From NCBI RefSeq assembly GCF_000621565.1, contig NZ_JHXZ01000009.1:62001-126000 (forward strand): a stretch of 64,000 nucleotides of DNA, written 5' to 3'. Below the pieces are notes generated by a model. It was not told where the DNA came from and ran no database searches. It saw only the letters and a program-made list of their open reading frames with translations. Origin of the DNA: Butyrivibrio sp. LB2008 (lineage in GTDB: Bacteria > Bacillota > Clostridia > Lachnospirales > Lachnospiraceae). This document shows positions 41,008 through 49,221 of this stretch, in pieces. Position 1 is the stretch's first letter, and every line of letters starts with the position of its first letter. A program made the translations under genes and the position numbers.

Positions 41008-42555
41008 ATGAAAGGTTCAAAGCCAACAGTTCTTTTGATTCTTGACGGATACGGAATCAACCCCAATCCTGAGGGAAATGCTATTGCAATGGCAAAGACT
41101 CCTGTTATGGATTCACTTATGAAGGAGTATCCTTTTGTACAGGGAAATGCCAGCGGACTTGCTGTAGGACTTCCTGATGGTCAGATGGGTAACTCAGAGG
41201 TTGGACACATGAATATGGGTGCCGGCAGAATCGTTTACCAGGAACTTACAAGAATCACAAAGTCTATCGAGGATGGCGATTTCTTTACAAATGAAGGCCT
41301 TATGGCTGCAATCAATAATTGCAAGGCTAATAACTCAGCTCTTCATATGTACGGACTTGTTTCAGACGGTGGTGTACACAGCCACATTACACATATTTAC
41401 GGACTTCTTGAGCTTGCTAAGAAGAACGGACTTGATAAGGTTTATGTTCACTGCTTCCTTGACGGAAGAGATACTCCTCCGGAGAGCGGAATCGATTTCG
41501 TTCAGCAGCTTGAAGATAAGATGAAAGAGCTTGGTGTTGGCCAGATAGCTTCTATTTCAGGCCGTTACTATGCTATGGACAGAGATAATAACTATGACCG
41601 TGTTGAGTTTGCTTACAACGCTCTTACAAAGGGTGAAGGAAATAAGGCAGACAGCGCACATGAGTGCATGGTTCAGACATATAAGGATGGCAAGACAGAT
41701 GAGTTCGTTATTCCTACAGTTATCATGAAGAACGGCGAGCCTGTTGCTACAGTTAAGGATAAGGATTCGATCATCTTCTTTAACTTCCGTCCCGACAGAG
41801 CAAGAGAGATCACACATTGCTTCTGTGATGATGATTTTGATAAGTTTAACAGAGGAAAGAGACTTGACGTAACTTACGTTTGCTTCACAGATTACGATCC
41901 TCTTATTCCTAACAAAGAAGTTGCATTTAAGAAGGTTCTTCTTACAAATACATTCGGTGAGTGGCTTGCTGCTAAGGGACTTAAGCAGGCACGTATCGCT
42001 GAGACAGAGAAGTATGCTCACGTAACATTCTTCTTTAACGGCGGTGTTGAGCAGCCTAACGAGGGCGAAGACAGAGTTCTTGTAAACAGCCCTAAGGATG
42101 TTCCTACATATGACCTTAAGCCTCAGATGAGCGCTCCTGAAGTTTGCGAGAAGATTCTTGATGCTATCAACTCACAGAAATATGATGTTGTAGTAGCTAA
42201 CTTCGCTAACCCTGACATGGTAGGACACACAGGTGTTATCCCTGCTGCAGTTCAGGCTATCGAGACAGTTGATGAGTGCGTTGGCAAGATCGTTGAAGCT
42301 GTTAAAGCAACAAACGGAACAATGTTCATCTGCGCAGATCATGGTAATGCAGATATGATGATCGATTACGAGACAGGTGAGCCTTGGACAGCTCATACAA
42401 CAAATCCTGTTCCTTTCATCCTTGTAAATTACGATTCTGCGTACACTCTCAGAGAGGGTGGATGCCTTGCAGATATAATTCCTACACTTATCGAGTGCAT
42501 GGGAGAGAAGCAGCCTGAGGAAATGACAGGAAAGTCTTTATTGATAAAAAAGTGA
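41008..42555 (+). CDS. gpmI: 2,3-bisphosphoglycerate-independent phosphoglycerate mutase
   Basis: 515 residues, full length. Interconverts 3- and 2-phosphoglycerate in glycolysis with two Mn ions. 'LILDGYGINPN' (metal Asp), 'GNSEVGHMNMGAGRIVYQ' with the nucleophile Ser near 62, 'HCFLDGRDTPPESG', 'SGRYYAMDRDNNYDR', 'FNFRPDRARE' and 'ADHGNADMM' are all present. Codon usage is highly biased towards a few codons, fitting strong expression. It has its own promoter. Confidence 0.96.
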   Translation: MKGSKPTVLLILDGYGINPNPEGNAIAMAKTPVMDSLMKEYPFVQGNASGLAVGLPDGQMGNSEVGHMNMGAGRIVYQELTRITKSIEDGDFFTNEGLMAAINNCKANNSALHMYGLVSDGGVHSHITHIYGLLELAKKNGLDKVYVHCFLDGRDTPPESGIDFVQQLEDKMKELGVGQIASISGRYYAMDRDNNYDRVEFAYNALTKGEGNKADSAHECMVQTYKDGKTDEFVIPTVIMKNGEPVATVKDKDSIIFFNFRPDRAREITHCFCDDDFDKFNRGKRLDVTYVCFTDYDPLIPNKEVAFKKVLLTNTFGEWLAAKGLKQARIAETEKYAHVTFFFNGGVEQPNEGEDRVLVNSPKDVPTYDLKPQMSAPEVCEKILDAINSQKYDVVVANFANPDMVGHTGVIPAAVQAIETVDECVGKIVEAVKATNGTMFICADHGNADMMIDYETGEPWTAHTTNPVPFILVNYDSAYTLREGGCLADIIPTLIECMGEKQPEEMTGKSLLIKK

Positions 42556-42655
42556 TAATATGATAAAGTAATATTTGTTCGCTAACTGCGAGTATCGAAG
42601 TTTCATGTTGGCGGAGTATGTAAATTTCAGTAATATGTACTGGGAGGGCTATTTT

Positions 42656-42898
42656 GTGAATACATTAGATTACGTATTCGGTGTAATTTTTATATTGATC
42701 AGTGCCACTTTGGTTGTACTTGTTCTTCTTCAGGAAGGCAAGAGTCAGGGACTTGGGGCTATTCAAGGTTCAGTAGAGAATACATACTGGGGCAAGAATA
42801 AGGGACGTTCCACAGAAGGAGTTATGAAGAGAGTAACAGTTATTCTTTCTGTACTGTTTGTTTTATTAAGTCTCTTTCTTGACATGAATATTATTTAA
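42656..42898 (+). CDS. secG: preprotein translocase subunit SecG
   Basis: 80 residues from a GTG start preceded by GGGAGGG; the frame is open further upstream, but those codons read across the ribosome site. Two membrane helices flank the conserved 'VVLVLLQEGKSQGLGAIQG' loop. SecG joins SecYE and helps SecA insertion. Between gpmI and rnr, an order frequent in Firmicutes. Confidence 0.93.
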   Translation: MNTLDYVFGVIFILISATLVVLVLLQEGKSQGLGAIQGSVENTYWGKNKGRSTEGVMKRVTVILSVLFVLLSLFLDMNII

Positions 42899-42907
42899 TG
42901 GATTTCG

Positions 42908-42938
42908 GGCACTCTATTAGGTTAGAGTGCCTTATTTC
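42908..42938 (+). terminator. terminator or attenuator between secG and rnr
   Basis: GGCACTCTA at 42908-42916 pairs with TAGAGTGCC at 42923-42931 around a 6-base loop, followed by TTATTTC. The imperfect T-run suggests partial read-through into rnr. Confidence 0.75.
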
Positions 42939-42983
42939 ATTAAACGGAGAAATTTATTTGGCATAATATTGCGGAGCATAAGT

Positions 42984-45437
42984 ATGAGCAAGGGGAAAAA
43001 GCTTAAAAGAATAGAAGAGAGCGTATACGGCGGAAGCAAGAAGAAATCCGCCGAGCTTGTTGTAGGTAAATTTATATCGAATGCAAGAGGATTCGGTTTT
43101 GTCAGCGTTGATGATATGGATGAGGATATTTTTATACCCGAAGAATATGTACACGGCGCTTATCATTCCGATACCGTGGAAGTTGAGCTCCTTAAAGAGC
43201 AGACAGGCAGGAGAAAAGAAGGACGCATCAGAAATATTCTCGTAAGAGGTATTGAAGAGATAGTCGGAACATACCAGGCTGAGAAGAACTTCGGCTTTGT
43301 TATTCCCGACAGTGACAAGTTTGCCAGCGACATTTTTATCCCCATTGAGCATCATAATAAAGCTGTTACCGGTGATAAGGTCCTTGTTAAACTGACGGAC
43401 TACGGCAATATTGCAAAGAGACAAAAGCCCGAGGGCAAGGTCCTTGAGATAATCGGAAATATAAACGATCCGGGTGTCGATATTCTTTCTATCGTTAAGA
43501 ATAACGGTATACCTTACGAGTTTCCCGAGAAAGTTATCAATCAGGCCAATAAGTGTCCTGACTTTGTGAGTGAAGCTGATATGTATGGCAGAGAGGATCT
43601 TAGAGACCTCACGATGGTGACTATTGACGGTGAGGATGCCAAGGATCTTGATGATGCGGTAAGTCTTTACATAGATGATGAGGGACTTTATCACCTGGGA
43701 GTCCATATAGCCGATGTTTCCAATTATGTACAGGAGAGCTCTGCGCTTGACAGAGAGGCGCTTAAGCGAGGCACCAGTGTTTATCTTGTTGACAGGGTTA
43801 TACCGATGCTTCCTCACAGGCTCTCAAATGGTATATGTTCTTTGAATCATGGCGAGGACAGGCTTGCACTCAGCTGCCTTATGACAATTGATAAGAACGG
43901 CGGAATCGTAGATCATAATATTGTTGAGTCTGTAATTAATGTAAATGAGAGGATGTCATATACATCTGTTGCCAAGATTCTTGAAGATGAAGATGAAGAA
44001 GAGATTGCCAAGTACAAAGATCTTGTTCCGATGTTTAAGGATATGGCGGTTCTTTCGGGCATCCTTAGAAAAAAGCGCGAGAAGAAAGGCGCTATAGATT
44101 TTGATTTTCCTGAGTCCAAGATTCTTCTTGATGCTGACGGGAATCCTACAGATATAGTTTTGCGTGAGAGAAATACTGCGACAAAGCTTATCGAAGATTT
44201 TATGCTTGCGGCAAATCAGACTGTTGCGGAACATTTTTATTTTATGCAGAGTCCTTTTGTCTATCGTATACACGAGCAGCCCGATCCGGAGAAAATCGCT
44301 ACTCTTTCTGTGTTTGTAAATAACTTCGGCTTCCATATCAGAACCAGGAGGGATGAGGGCGTAAGACCAAAAGAGATCCAGAAGCTCTTAAAGGGAATCG
44401 AGGGAACCAAGGAAGAAGCGGTTGTAAGCAGAATGACTTTAAGAAGTATGATGCAGGCCAAGTACAGCACTGATTGTACGGGGCATTTCGGACTTGCATT
44501 TGATTACTATTGCCATTTTACTTCTCCTATCAGAAGATATCCCGATCTTCAGATACATAGAATTATTAAGGACCATCTTCGCGGCAGGATGAATGAAGCG
44601 AAGGCGTCTCACTACGAGGAGATTCTTGATGAAGTTGCAAAACATTCGTCGGAGACCGAGAGAAGGGCCGAAGAGGCTGAACGTGAGACCGAAAAGCTCA
44701 AAAAAGCCCAGTATATGGAGAATCATATAGGTGAGAAGTTTGAAGGTGTCATTTCAGGCGTTACCCAGTGGGGAATGTTTGTTGAACTTGATAATTCCTG
44801 TGAGGGTATGATACGTGCGGCTTCTATGGAAGATGATTTCTATGTGTACGATGAAGCTTCGATGAAACTTGTAGGCGAGAGATATCACAAAGAGTACACT
44901 CTCGGAATGAAGGTCATGATCCGTGTTCTCGGAGCTGACAGGATTACCAAGACAATAGATTTCATGCTGATAGATCCGGGTAGTGATGAAGAAGATTTTT
45001 ATCCTATGGGAGATCGCTTTGTTCCGAAGGCTAGGAAAATAGCCGAGGATAAAGCAAGGAAGATCAGAAAACTCAGCGAAGCTGCCGAGAATAAAGACGA
45101 AGATGCAGACTGTTCCGAGGATGAGCTTAAAACTTTAGAAGATTCCGCAAAAGAGAGAGTCAGAAAAAGACTCGTTGAATATGCAGGTAAGCTTATAGAT
45201 ATTAATGAATATGAGCCCGATCCCAGGACAGGAGAGCCACAGCCAAAGCACAGGAAAGGTTCAAAATCCGGAAGAGGTGTCTCGGCCAAGACTTCACGTT
45301 CCGGTAGAAAAAAGTCCGATGATAAGGGTGATAAGAAAAAATCCACCCGCAAGGTCTACAAGGTTCATAAATACAAGAAGTCTGCCACGAGCAAGGCGGC
45401 AAGAAGCGCTCAGGGCAAAGGAAAAAGAAGAAAATAA
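42984..45437 (+). CDS. rnr: ribonuclease R
   Basis: About 817 residues from the ATG at 42984 (GCGGAG upstream); 19 more codons are open but lack a ribosome site. Two cold-shock domains ('GFGFVSVDDMDEDIFIPEEY', 'FGFVIPDSDKFASDIFIP'), the RNB catalytic domain with 'VTIDGEDAKDLDDAVSLY' (metal Asp cluster), 'HIADVSNYV' and 'RYPDLQIHRII', then an S1 domain and a ~100-residue Lys/Arg/Ser-rich tail. The 3'-5' exonuclease degrades structured RNA and, with tmRNA-SmpB, defective messages. It is 12 bases upstream of smpB. Confidence 0.95.
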   Translation: MSKGKKLKRIEESVYGGSKKKSAELVVGKFISNARGFGFVSVDDMDEDIFIPEEYVHGAYHSDTVEVELLKEQTGRRKEGRIRNILVRGIEEIVGTYQAEKNFGFVIPDSDKFASDIFIPIEHHNKAVTGDKVLVKLTDYGNIAKRQKPEGKVLEIIGNINDPGVDILSIVKNNGIPYEFPEKVINQANKCPDFVSEADMYGREDLRDLTMVTIDGEDAKDLDDAVSLYIDDEGLYHLGVHIADVSNYVQESSALDREALKRGTSVYLVDRVIPMLPHRLSNGICSLNHGEDRLALSCLMTIDKNGGIVDHNIVESVINVNERMSYTSVAKILEDEDEEEIAKYKDLVPMFKDMAVLSGILRKKREKKGAIDFDFPESKILLDADGNPTDIVLRERNTATKLIEDFMLAANQTVAEHFYFMQSPFVYRIHEQPDPEKIATLSVFVNNFGFHIRTRRDEGVRPKEIQKLLKGIEGTKEEAVVSRMTLRSMMQAKYSTDCTGHFGLAFDYYCHFTSPIRRYPDLQIHRIIKDHLRGRMNEAKASHYEEILDEVAKHSSETERRAEEAERETEKLKKAQYMENHIGEKFEGVISGVTQWGMFVELDNSCEGMIRAASMEDDFYVYDEASMKLVGERYHKEYTLGMKVMIRVLGADRITKTIDFMLIDPGSDEEDFYPMGDRFVPKARKIAEDKARKIRKLSEAAENKDEDADCSEDELKTLEDSAKERVRKRLVEYAGKLIDINEYEPDPRTGEPQPKHRKGSKSGRGVSAKTSRSGRKKSDDKGDKKKSTRKVYKVHKYKKSATSKAARSAQGKGKRRK

Positions 45438-45449
45438 AAAGGAATCATT

Positions 45450-45917
45450 ATGGCAGAAGATAAGGCAAGAAAGCTGGTAGCCAATAATAAAAAGGCATAT
45501 CATGATTATTTTATAGAAGAAAAATACGAGGCAGGTATTGAGCTGTTCGGAACTGAGGTTAAGTCAATCCGTCAGGGAAAGTGCAGTATAAAAGAAGCCT
45601 GGATCAGCATTGATAAAGGCGAAGCTTTTATCATGGGAATGAATATCACTCCGTACGAGAAGGGTAATATCTTTAATAAGGATCCCCTTAGGGTTAAGAA
45701 GCTTCTTTTGCATAAAACTGAGATCAGAAAGCTTGATCAGCAGAAGATGGTTCAGGGATATACTCTTGTTCCGCTTGAAGTTTATTTTAAGAACGGAAGA
45801 GTTAAGGTAGAGATAGGACTTGCCAAAGGTAAAAAGCTGTATGATAAGCGTGCCGACATGGCCAAGAAAGACCAGCAGAGAGAAGCAGAAAAAGAATTCA
45901 AGATGAGATTTAAGTGA
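45450..45917 (+). CDS. smpB: SsrA-binding protein SmpB
   Basis: 155 residues. '[19 protein letters not shown]' and '[20 protein letters not shown]' are the SmpB core, and the basic C-terminal tail '[20 protein letters not shown]' enters the mRNA channel of stalled ribosomes. It binds tmRNA, whose gene begins 83 bases downstream. Co-transcribed with rnr. Confidence 0.96.
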   Translation: MAEDKARKLVANNKKAYHDYFIEEKYEAGIELFGTEVKSIRQGKCSIKEAWISIDKGEAFIMGMNITPYEKGNIFNKDPLRVKKLLLHKTEIRKLDQQKMVQGYTLVPLEVYFKNGRVKVEIGLAKGKKLYDKRADMAKKDQQREAEKEFKMRFK

Positions 45918-45964
45918 TAAAGCTGTTGAAAAAAGGCTTATCAGACGATATACTTAATAAGCAA

Positions 45965-45992
45965 TAAGAGCCAAAGGCTCTTTGCATATAAT
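45965..45992 (+). promoter_or_regulatory. smpB terminator hairpin and ssrA promoter
   Basis: TAAGAGCC/GGCTCTTT around AAA (45965-45983) is a short stem with few T's. A perfect TATAAT at 45987-45992 lies eight bases before the first G of tmRNA, the right distance for initiation; its -35 would fall in the hairpin and is poor. ssrA may also be processed from the smpB transcript. Confidence 0.5.
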
Positions 45993-45999
45993 TGAATAA

Positions 46000-46352
46000 G
46001 GGTTAGTAAAGGTTTCGACAGGGATTTTGAAGCTGGAGAAGCTATCCGCGGGATGGTGCGTTAAACCTCAAATTAAAATTAAACGCTAACGATAATTTAG
46101 CATACGCTGCCTAAGTGCAGCCCGTCGACCCGGGTACACCTACATATCCGGTAATCGGCGTCAAAACTTGTAGGAAACGACACAGCTTAAGCTTTGCGGT
46201 TGTGGTCGTATCATGAAGCTACCGATTGCTTACGGTTGTCAATTACTGCAGGCATGAGGGAACAGGGATGCAGAATCCCGCAATAATTGACTATGATAGT
46301 AGAAGTACAGGGGATGAATTTTTGGACACGGGTTCGACTCCCGTCTAATCCA
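46000..46352 (+). ncRNA. ssrA: transfer-messenger RNA (tmRNA)
   Basis: About 353 nt. The acceptor stem is GGGTTAG (46000-46006) with CTAATCC (46345-46351). The 5' domain contains 'GGTTTCGACAGGGAT', and the T-arm 'CGGGTTCGACTCCCG' is at 46329-46343. The 3' CCA is not encoded (A then TAG follows) and must be added. Between them lie the tag reading frame and a pseudoknot-rich region. tmRNA, with Ala and SmpB, rescues ribosomes stalled on broken messages and tags the product for proteolysis. Adjacent to smpB and rnr, its functional partners. Confidence 0.95.
46085..46114 (+). other. tmRNA proteolysis-tag reading frame
   Basis: GCT AAC GAT AAT TTA GCA TAC GCT GCC TAA encodes ANDNLAYAA. With the Ala carried by tmRNA the tag is AANDNLAYAA. 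It ends Y-A-A rather than the more familiar L-A-A recognised by ClpXP. Confidence 0.93.
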
Positions 46353-46361
46353 TAGTTAAAT

Positions 46362-46407
46362 TGACACGTAAATACTGAGATTCTTCAGAAATTTGCGTGT
46401 CATTTTT
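46362..46407 (+). terminator. ssrA terminator
   Basis: TGACACGTAAAT at 46362-46373 pairs with ATTTGCGTGTCA at 46391-46402 (one G-T), with an inner CTGA/TCAG stem, then five T's. Confidence 0.9.
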
Positions 46408-46454
46408 GTATCATACGAAGAAATTGTGTAAAGGTATAACAGAAAGGCAATCAT

Positions 46455-48149
46455 ATGAGGCGATTAACATCAATAGTTTTAGCGTGCGTGATGGCAACGG
46501 GAGTGGCATGCAATAATGTCGGGCATGTAGAAGCAAAGGAGTCGGTAGAATCTATAGTTGAGGGAATGTCTGTAGAGCAGAAGCTGTCCCAGATGATCAT
46601 CCCTTCATTCAGAACATGGAATGATCAGGATCTGACGGCTTTGAATTCTGAGATTACTTTAGCTTTAAAGAAATATGATTTTGGCGGAGTGATCCTTTTT
46701 TCTCAGAATACGAAGAATGCGACTCAGACAACAAAACTGATAAATAATATTCAGAAGGCACACCTAAGCGGCGGCTTTAAATCCAGGATGTTTGTTGCAG
46801 TGGATCAGGAAGGCGGAAGAGTTACACGTTTGAAGACAGGTACACAGATGCCCGGAAACATGGCACTTGCCGCTACGGGTGATGCTTTCAATGCTTATAA
46901 AGCTGCGAATGTTATCGGCGAAGAGTTGGCGGCGCAGGGCTTTAATCTTGATTTTGCACCGGTTGTCGATGTGAACAGTAATCCTGCAAATCCGGTAATA
47001 GGTGTCAGATCTTTTTCCGAGGATCCGAGCGTGGTGGTTCAGTTTGGCACTCAATATGTAAATGGTCTTCACAGTCAGAAAGTGATGACCTGCCTTAAAC
47101 ATTTTCCGGGACACGGCGATACGGCTGTTGACAGCCACACGGGACTTCCGAAGGTTGATAAGACTTATGAGGAATTGATGAAAACAGAGCTTGTTCCGTA
47201 TGCTTCACTTGCTACGTCTTCTGACTTCATAATGACTGCGCATATTCAGTATCCTCAGATAGAAAAAGAGATGAGTGTTTCCAAGACTTCAGGGCAAAAG
47301 ATTTATCTGCCTGCGACTCTGTCTAAGAAGTTTCTGACGGAGATATTACGAGGAAAGCTTGGATATCAGGGGCTTATCATTACAGATTCTATGGAGATGG
47401 ATGCTATCTCAACTAATTTTGATAAGCTGGATGCTTCTGTCAGGGCAATAAATGCAGGGGCGGATATTCTTTTGATGCCGGTAGGTCTAACTTCTGCCAA
47501 GAATCTGAAGGAACTTGATACATATATTGAATCTCTCGCAGCTAAGGTAAGAAGCGGAGAGATACCGGAAACTCGATTAAATGAATCTGTTACAAGAATT
47601 CTTAGGACTAAGGATAAATACGGGCTTTTGGAACTTACGGGAGAAGCTTCTCCTCAAAAGGCTATGGGTGTAGTCGGTTCAAAACAGCACAGAGCCGTTG
47701 AATGGGAGATTACAAATGCAGCTGTTAAGTATGCGAAAAATGACGGAGTATGTCCGATTGAAAAAAGCAGTAAGGTAGTTATTTTTTATTCTAAGAAAGA
47801 TGAATTATCTGCAATCAAGTCGGGGATCAAACAGGCCGGTGCGAAATCGGTCAATTATGTAAGCTGTGAGAACGGCGTGGATGCATCCGCGGATTCCGCC
47901 ATTCAAAATGCTGATGTAATAATATGCATCTCAAGCTGTGCAACAGGTGAGGAGCTTAAAAATACGGCAAATATAAATGCATTGATCGGCAAAGCAAAGA
48001 CGCATGGCAAAAAGAGCCTGGTGCTCAGTACGAATCTTCCGTATGACCTTGCAAACTATAATAATTCAGACGCGCTTGTAGCTTCCTATGGGCCGGGAAT
48101 CAACGTGATCGCGGCGATATATAAATTGTTTATTCAAAAAAATAACTAA
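46455..48149 (+). CDS. nagZ: glycoside hydrolase family 3 beta-N-acetylhexosaminidase, secreted (NagZ-like)
   Basis: 564 residues. The signal sequence ends around 'ATGVACN' (Cys 19, a poor lipobox) or at a later Ala site. GH3 N-domain with 'FVAVDQEGGRVTRLKTGTQM', 'CLKHFPGHGDTAVDSHTGLP' (the His-Asp acid/base dyad special to NagZ) and 'LIITDSMEMDAIS' with the nucleophile Asp. Unlike the one-domain cytoplasmic NagZ of E. coli, a ~170-residue C-terminal domain follows, as in Bacillus NagZ/YbbD. It releases N-acetylglucosamine from peptidoglycan fragments outside the cell. Confidence 0.9.
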   Translation: MRRLTSIVLACVMATGVACNNVGHVEAKESVESIVEGMSVEQKLSQMIIPSFRTWNDQDLTALNSEITLALKKYDFGGVILFSQNTKNATQTTKLINNIQKAHLSGGFKSRMFVAVDQEGGRVTRLKTGTQMPGNMALAATGDAFNAYKAANVIGEELAAQGFNLDFAPVVDVNSNPANPVIGVRSFSEDPSVVVQFGTQYVNGLHSQKVMTCLKHFPGHGDTAVDSHTGLPKVDKTYEELMKTELVPYASLATSSDFIMTAHIQYPQIEKEMSVSKTSGQKIYLPATLSKKFLTEILRGKLGYQGLIITDSMEMDAISTNFDKLDASVRAINAGADILLMPVGLTSAKNLKELDTYIESLAAKVRSGEIPETRLNESVTRILRTKDKYGLLELTGEASPQKAMGVVGSKQHRAVEWEITNAAVKYAKNDGVCPIEKSSKVVIFYSKKDELSAIKSGIKQAGAKSVNYVSCENGVDASADSAIQNADVIICISSCATGEELKNTANINALIGKAKTHGKKSLVLSTNLPYDLANYNNSDALVASYGPGINVIAAIYKLFIQKNN

Positions 48150-48180
48150 ATTACTAAGTGCCCAACTTAATTTAGTATTC

Positions 48181-48209
48181 TTGACTAATTAACTACGTCC
48201 ATATAAAAT
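48181..48209 (+). promoter_or_regulatory. proB promoter
   Basis: TTGACT at 48181-48186 and TAAAAT at 48204-48209 are 17 bases apart. The leader to the ATG is short. No T-box is present. Confidence 0.55.
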
Positions 48210-48243
48210 CAATTTATTCTGATAGAGAGAAGAAGGAATTGAG

Positions 48244-49041
48244 ATGAGCGTTAGTAAAAAGAGAATAGTAGTAAAAGTTGGAACATCTACGATAACGAAT
48301 GACAGCGGAAATGTTGATATTCGTTCACTTGATCATCTGTGCAGAGCGCTTTCCGGCGTAGAGAATCTTGGATACGATCTTGTACTTGTATCTTCGGGAG
48401 CAATCGCTGTCGGCGCCGGTAAGATGCGACTTGCACAGAAACCTAAAGAGATCAGACTTAAGCAGGCTGCGGCTGCAGTTGGACAGACCGAGCTCATGCA
48501 TCTTTATGATAAATTCTTTGGCGAATATAACAGGATGGTCGGGCAGATATTGCTTGATAATGCGGATTTTAGCGATCCTGTCAGAAGTCAGAATCTTAAG
48601 AACACATTCGATGCGCTTCTTGAGAATCATATTATTCCAATAGTAAATGAAAATGATTCGGTAAGCCATGCGGAGATTGAATCTGAAAAGAAGCTCTTCT
48701 CCGATAATGACATGCTTTCTGCTCTTGTTGCTATTTTCTGTAACGCGAGTAAGCTTATCATCTTTTCGGATATTGATGGTCTTTATGACGGCAATCCGAA
48801 TACAGATCCCAATGCTAAGCTTATCAGCAGAGTAGAGGAAATTACCGATGAACTCAGAAGTGTTGCATCAGGTTCGGGTTCCAACAGAGGAACCGGCGGG
48901 ATGATAACTAAGTTAGAGGCTGCTGAACTTGCGACATCACATGGAATTGACGTGCTTGTCACCAATGGAAAAAATCCTGAGAAACTATATGATATAATTG
49001 AAAAAAAGAAAGTTGGAACACTTTTTGTCGCAAAAGAATAA
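48244..49041 (+). CDS. proB: glutamate 5-kinase, short form without PUA domain
   Basis: 265 residues. Phosphorylates glutamate in the first step of proline synthesis. Amino-acid kinase motifs 'RIVVKVGTSTITND', 'LVLVSSGAIAVGAGKM', 'PIVNENDSVSHAEIE', 'IFSDIDGLYDGNP' and 'GTGGMITKLEAAELA'. It stops where the PUA domain would begin; such short forms exist in several lineages and can lack strong proline feedback. proA, usually next, is not present in this window; a chemoreceptor follows instead. Confidence 0.93.
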   Translation: MSVSKKRIVVKVGTSTITNDSGNVDIRSLDHLCRALSGVENLGYDLVLVSSGAIAVGAGKMRLAQKPKEIRLKQAAAAVGQTELMHLYDKFFGEYNRMVGQILLDNADFSDPVRSQNLKNTFDALLENHIIPIVNENDSVSHAEIESEKKLFSDNDMLSALVAIFCNASKLIIFSDIDGLYDGNPNTDPNAKLISRVEEITDELRSVASGSGSNRGTGGMITKLEAAELATSHGIDVLVTNGKNPEKLYDIIEKKKVGTLFVAKE

Positions 49042-49135
49042 CAATGAATTGTAAACGCAATAGCATTTTTTTATCTTTTTTATGGCAAATATTCGCATAA
49101 ATATATGAAATATTTACGATTTATATTAAGTTTAC

Positions 49136-49164
49136 TTGCCTTTAAAAATTAATAATAATATTAT
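49136..49164 (+). promoter_or_regulatory. promoter of the second chemoreceptor
   Basis: TTGCCT at 49136-49141 and TATTAT at 49159-49164 are 17 bases apart in very AT-rich DNA. A sigma-28 consensus is not seen. Confidence 0.5.
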
Positions 49165-49221
49165 TAAGTAAAGTATTGTGCTTTATTACATCATTGTTTT
49201 TTTTCATCATTGGAGGTTTTT

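Noticed and set aside
42954..43817. 287-codon open frame on the minus strand inside rnr
   Set aside because: It lies opposite the well-supported RNase R gene, its product is compositionally odd and has no motif, and no ribosome site precedes it. Shadow frame.
48150..48243. T-box or riboswitch upstream of proB
   Set aside because: The leader is under 40 bases after the likely promoter, too short for either, and no conserved T-box sequence is seen.
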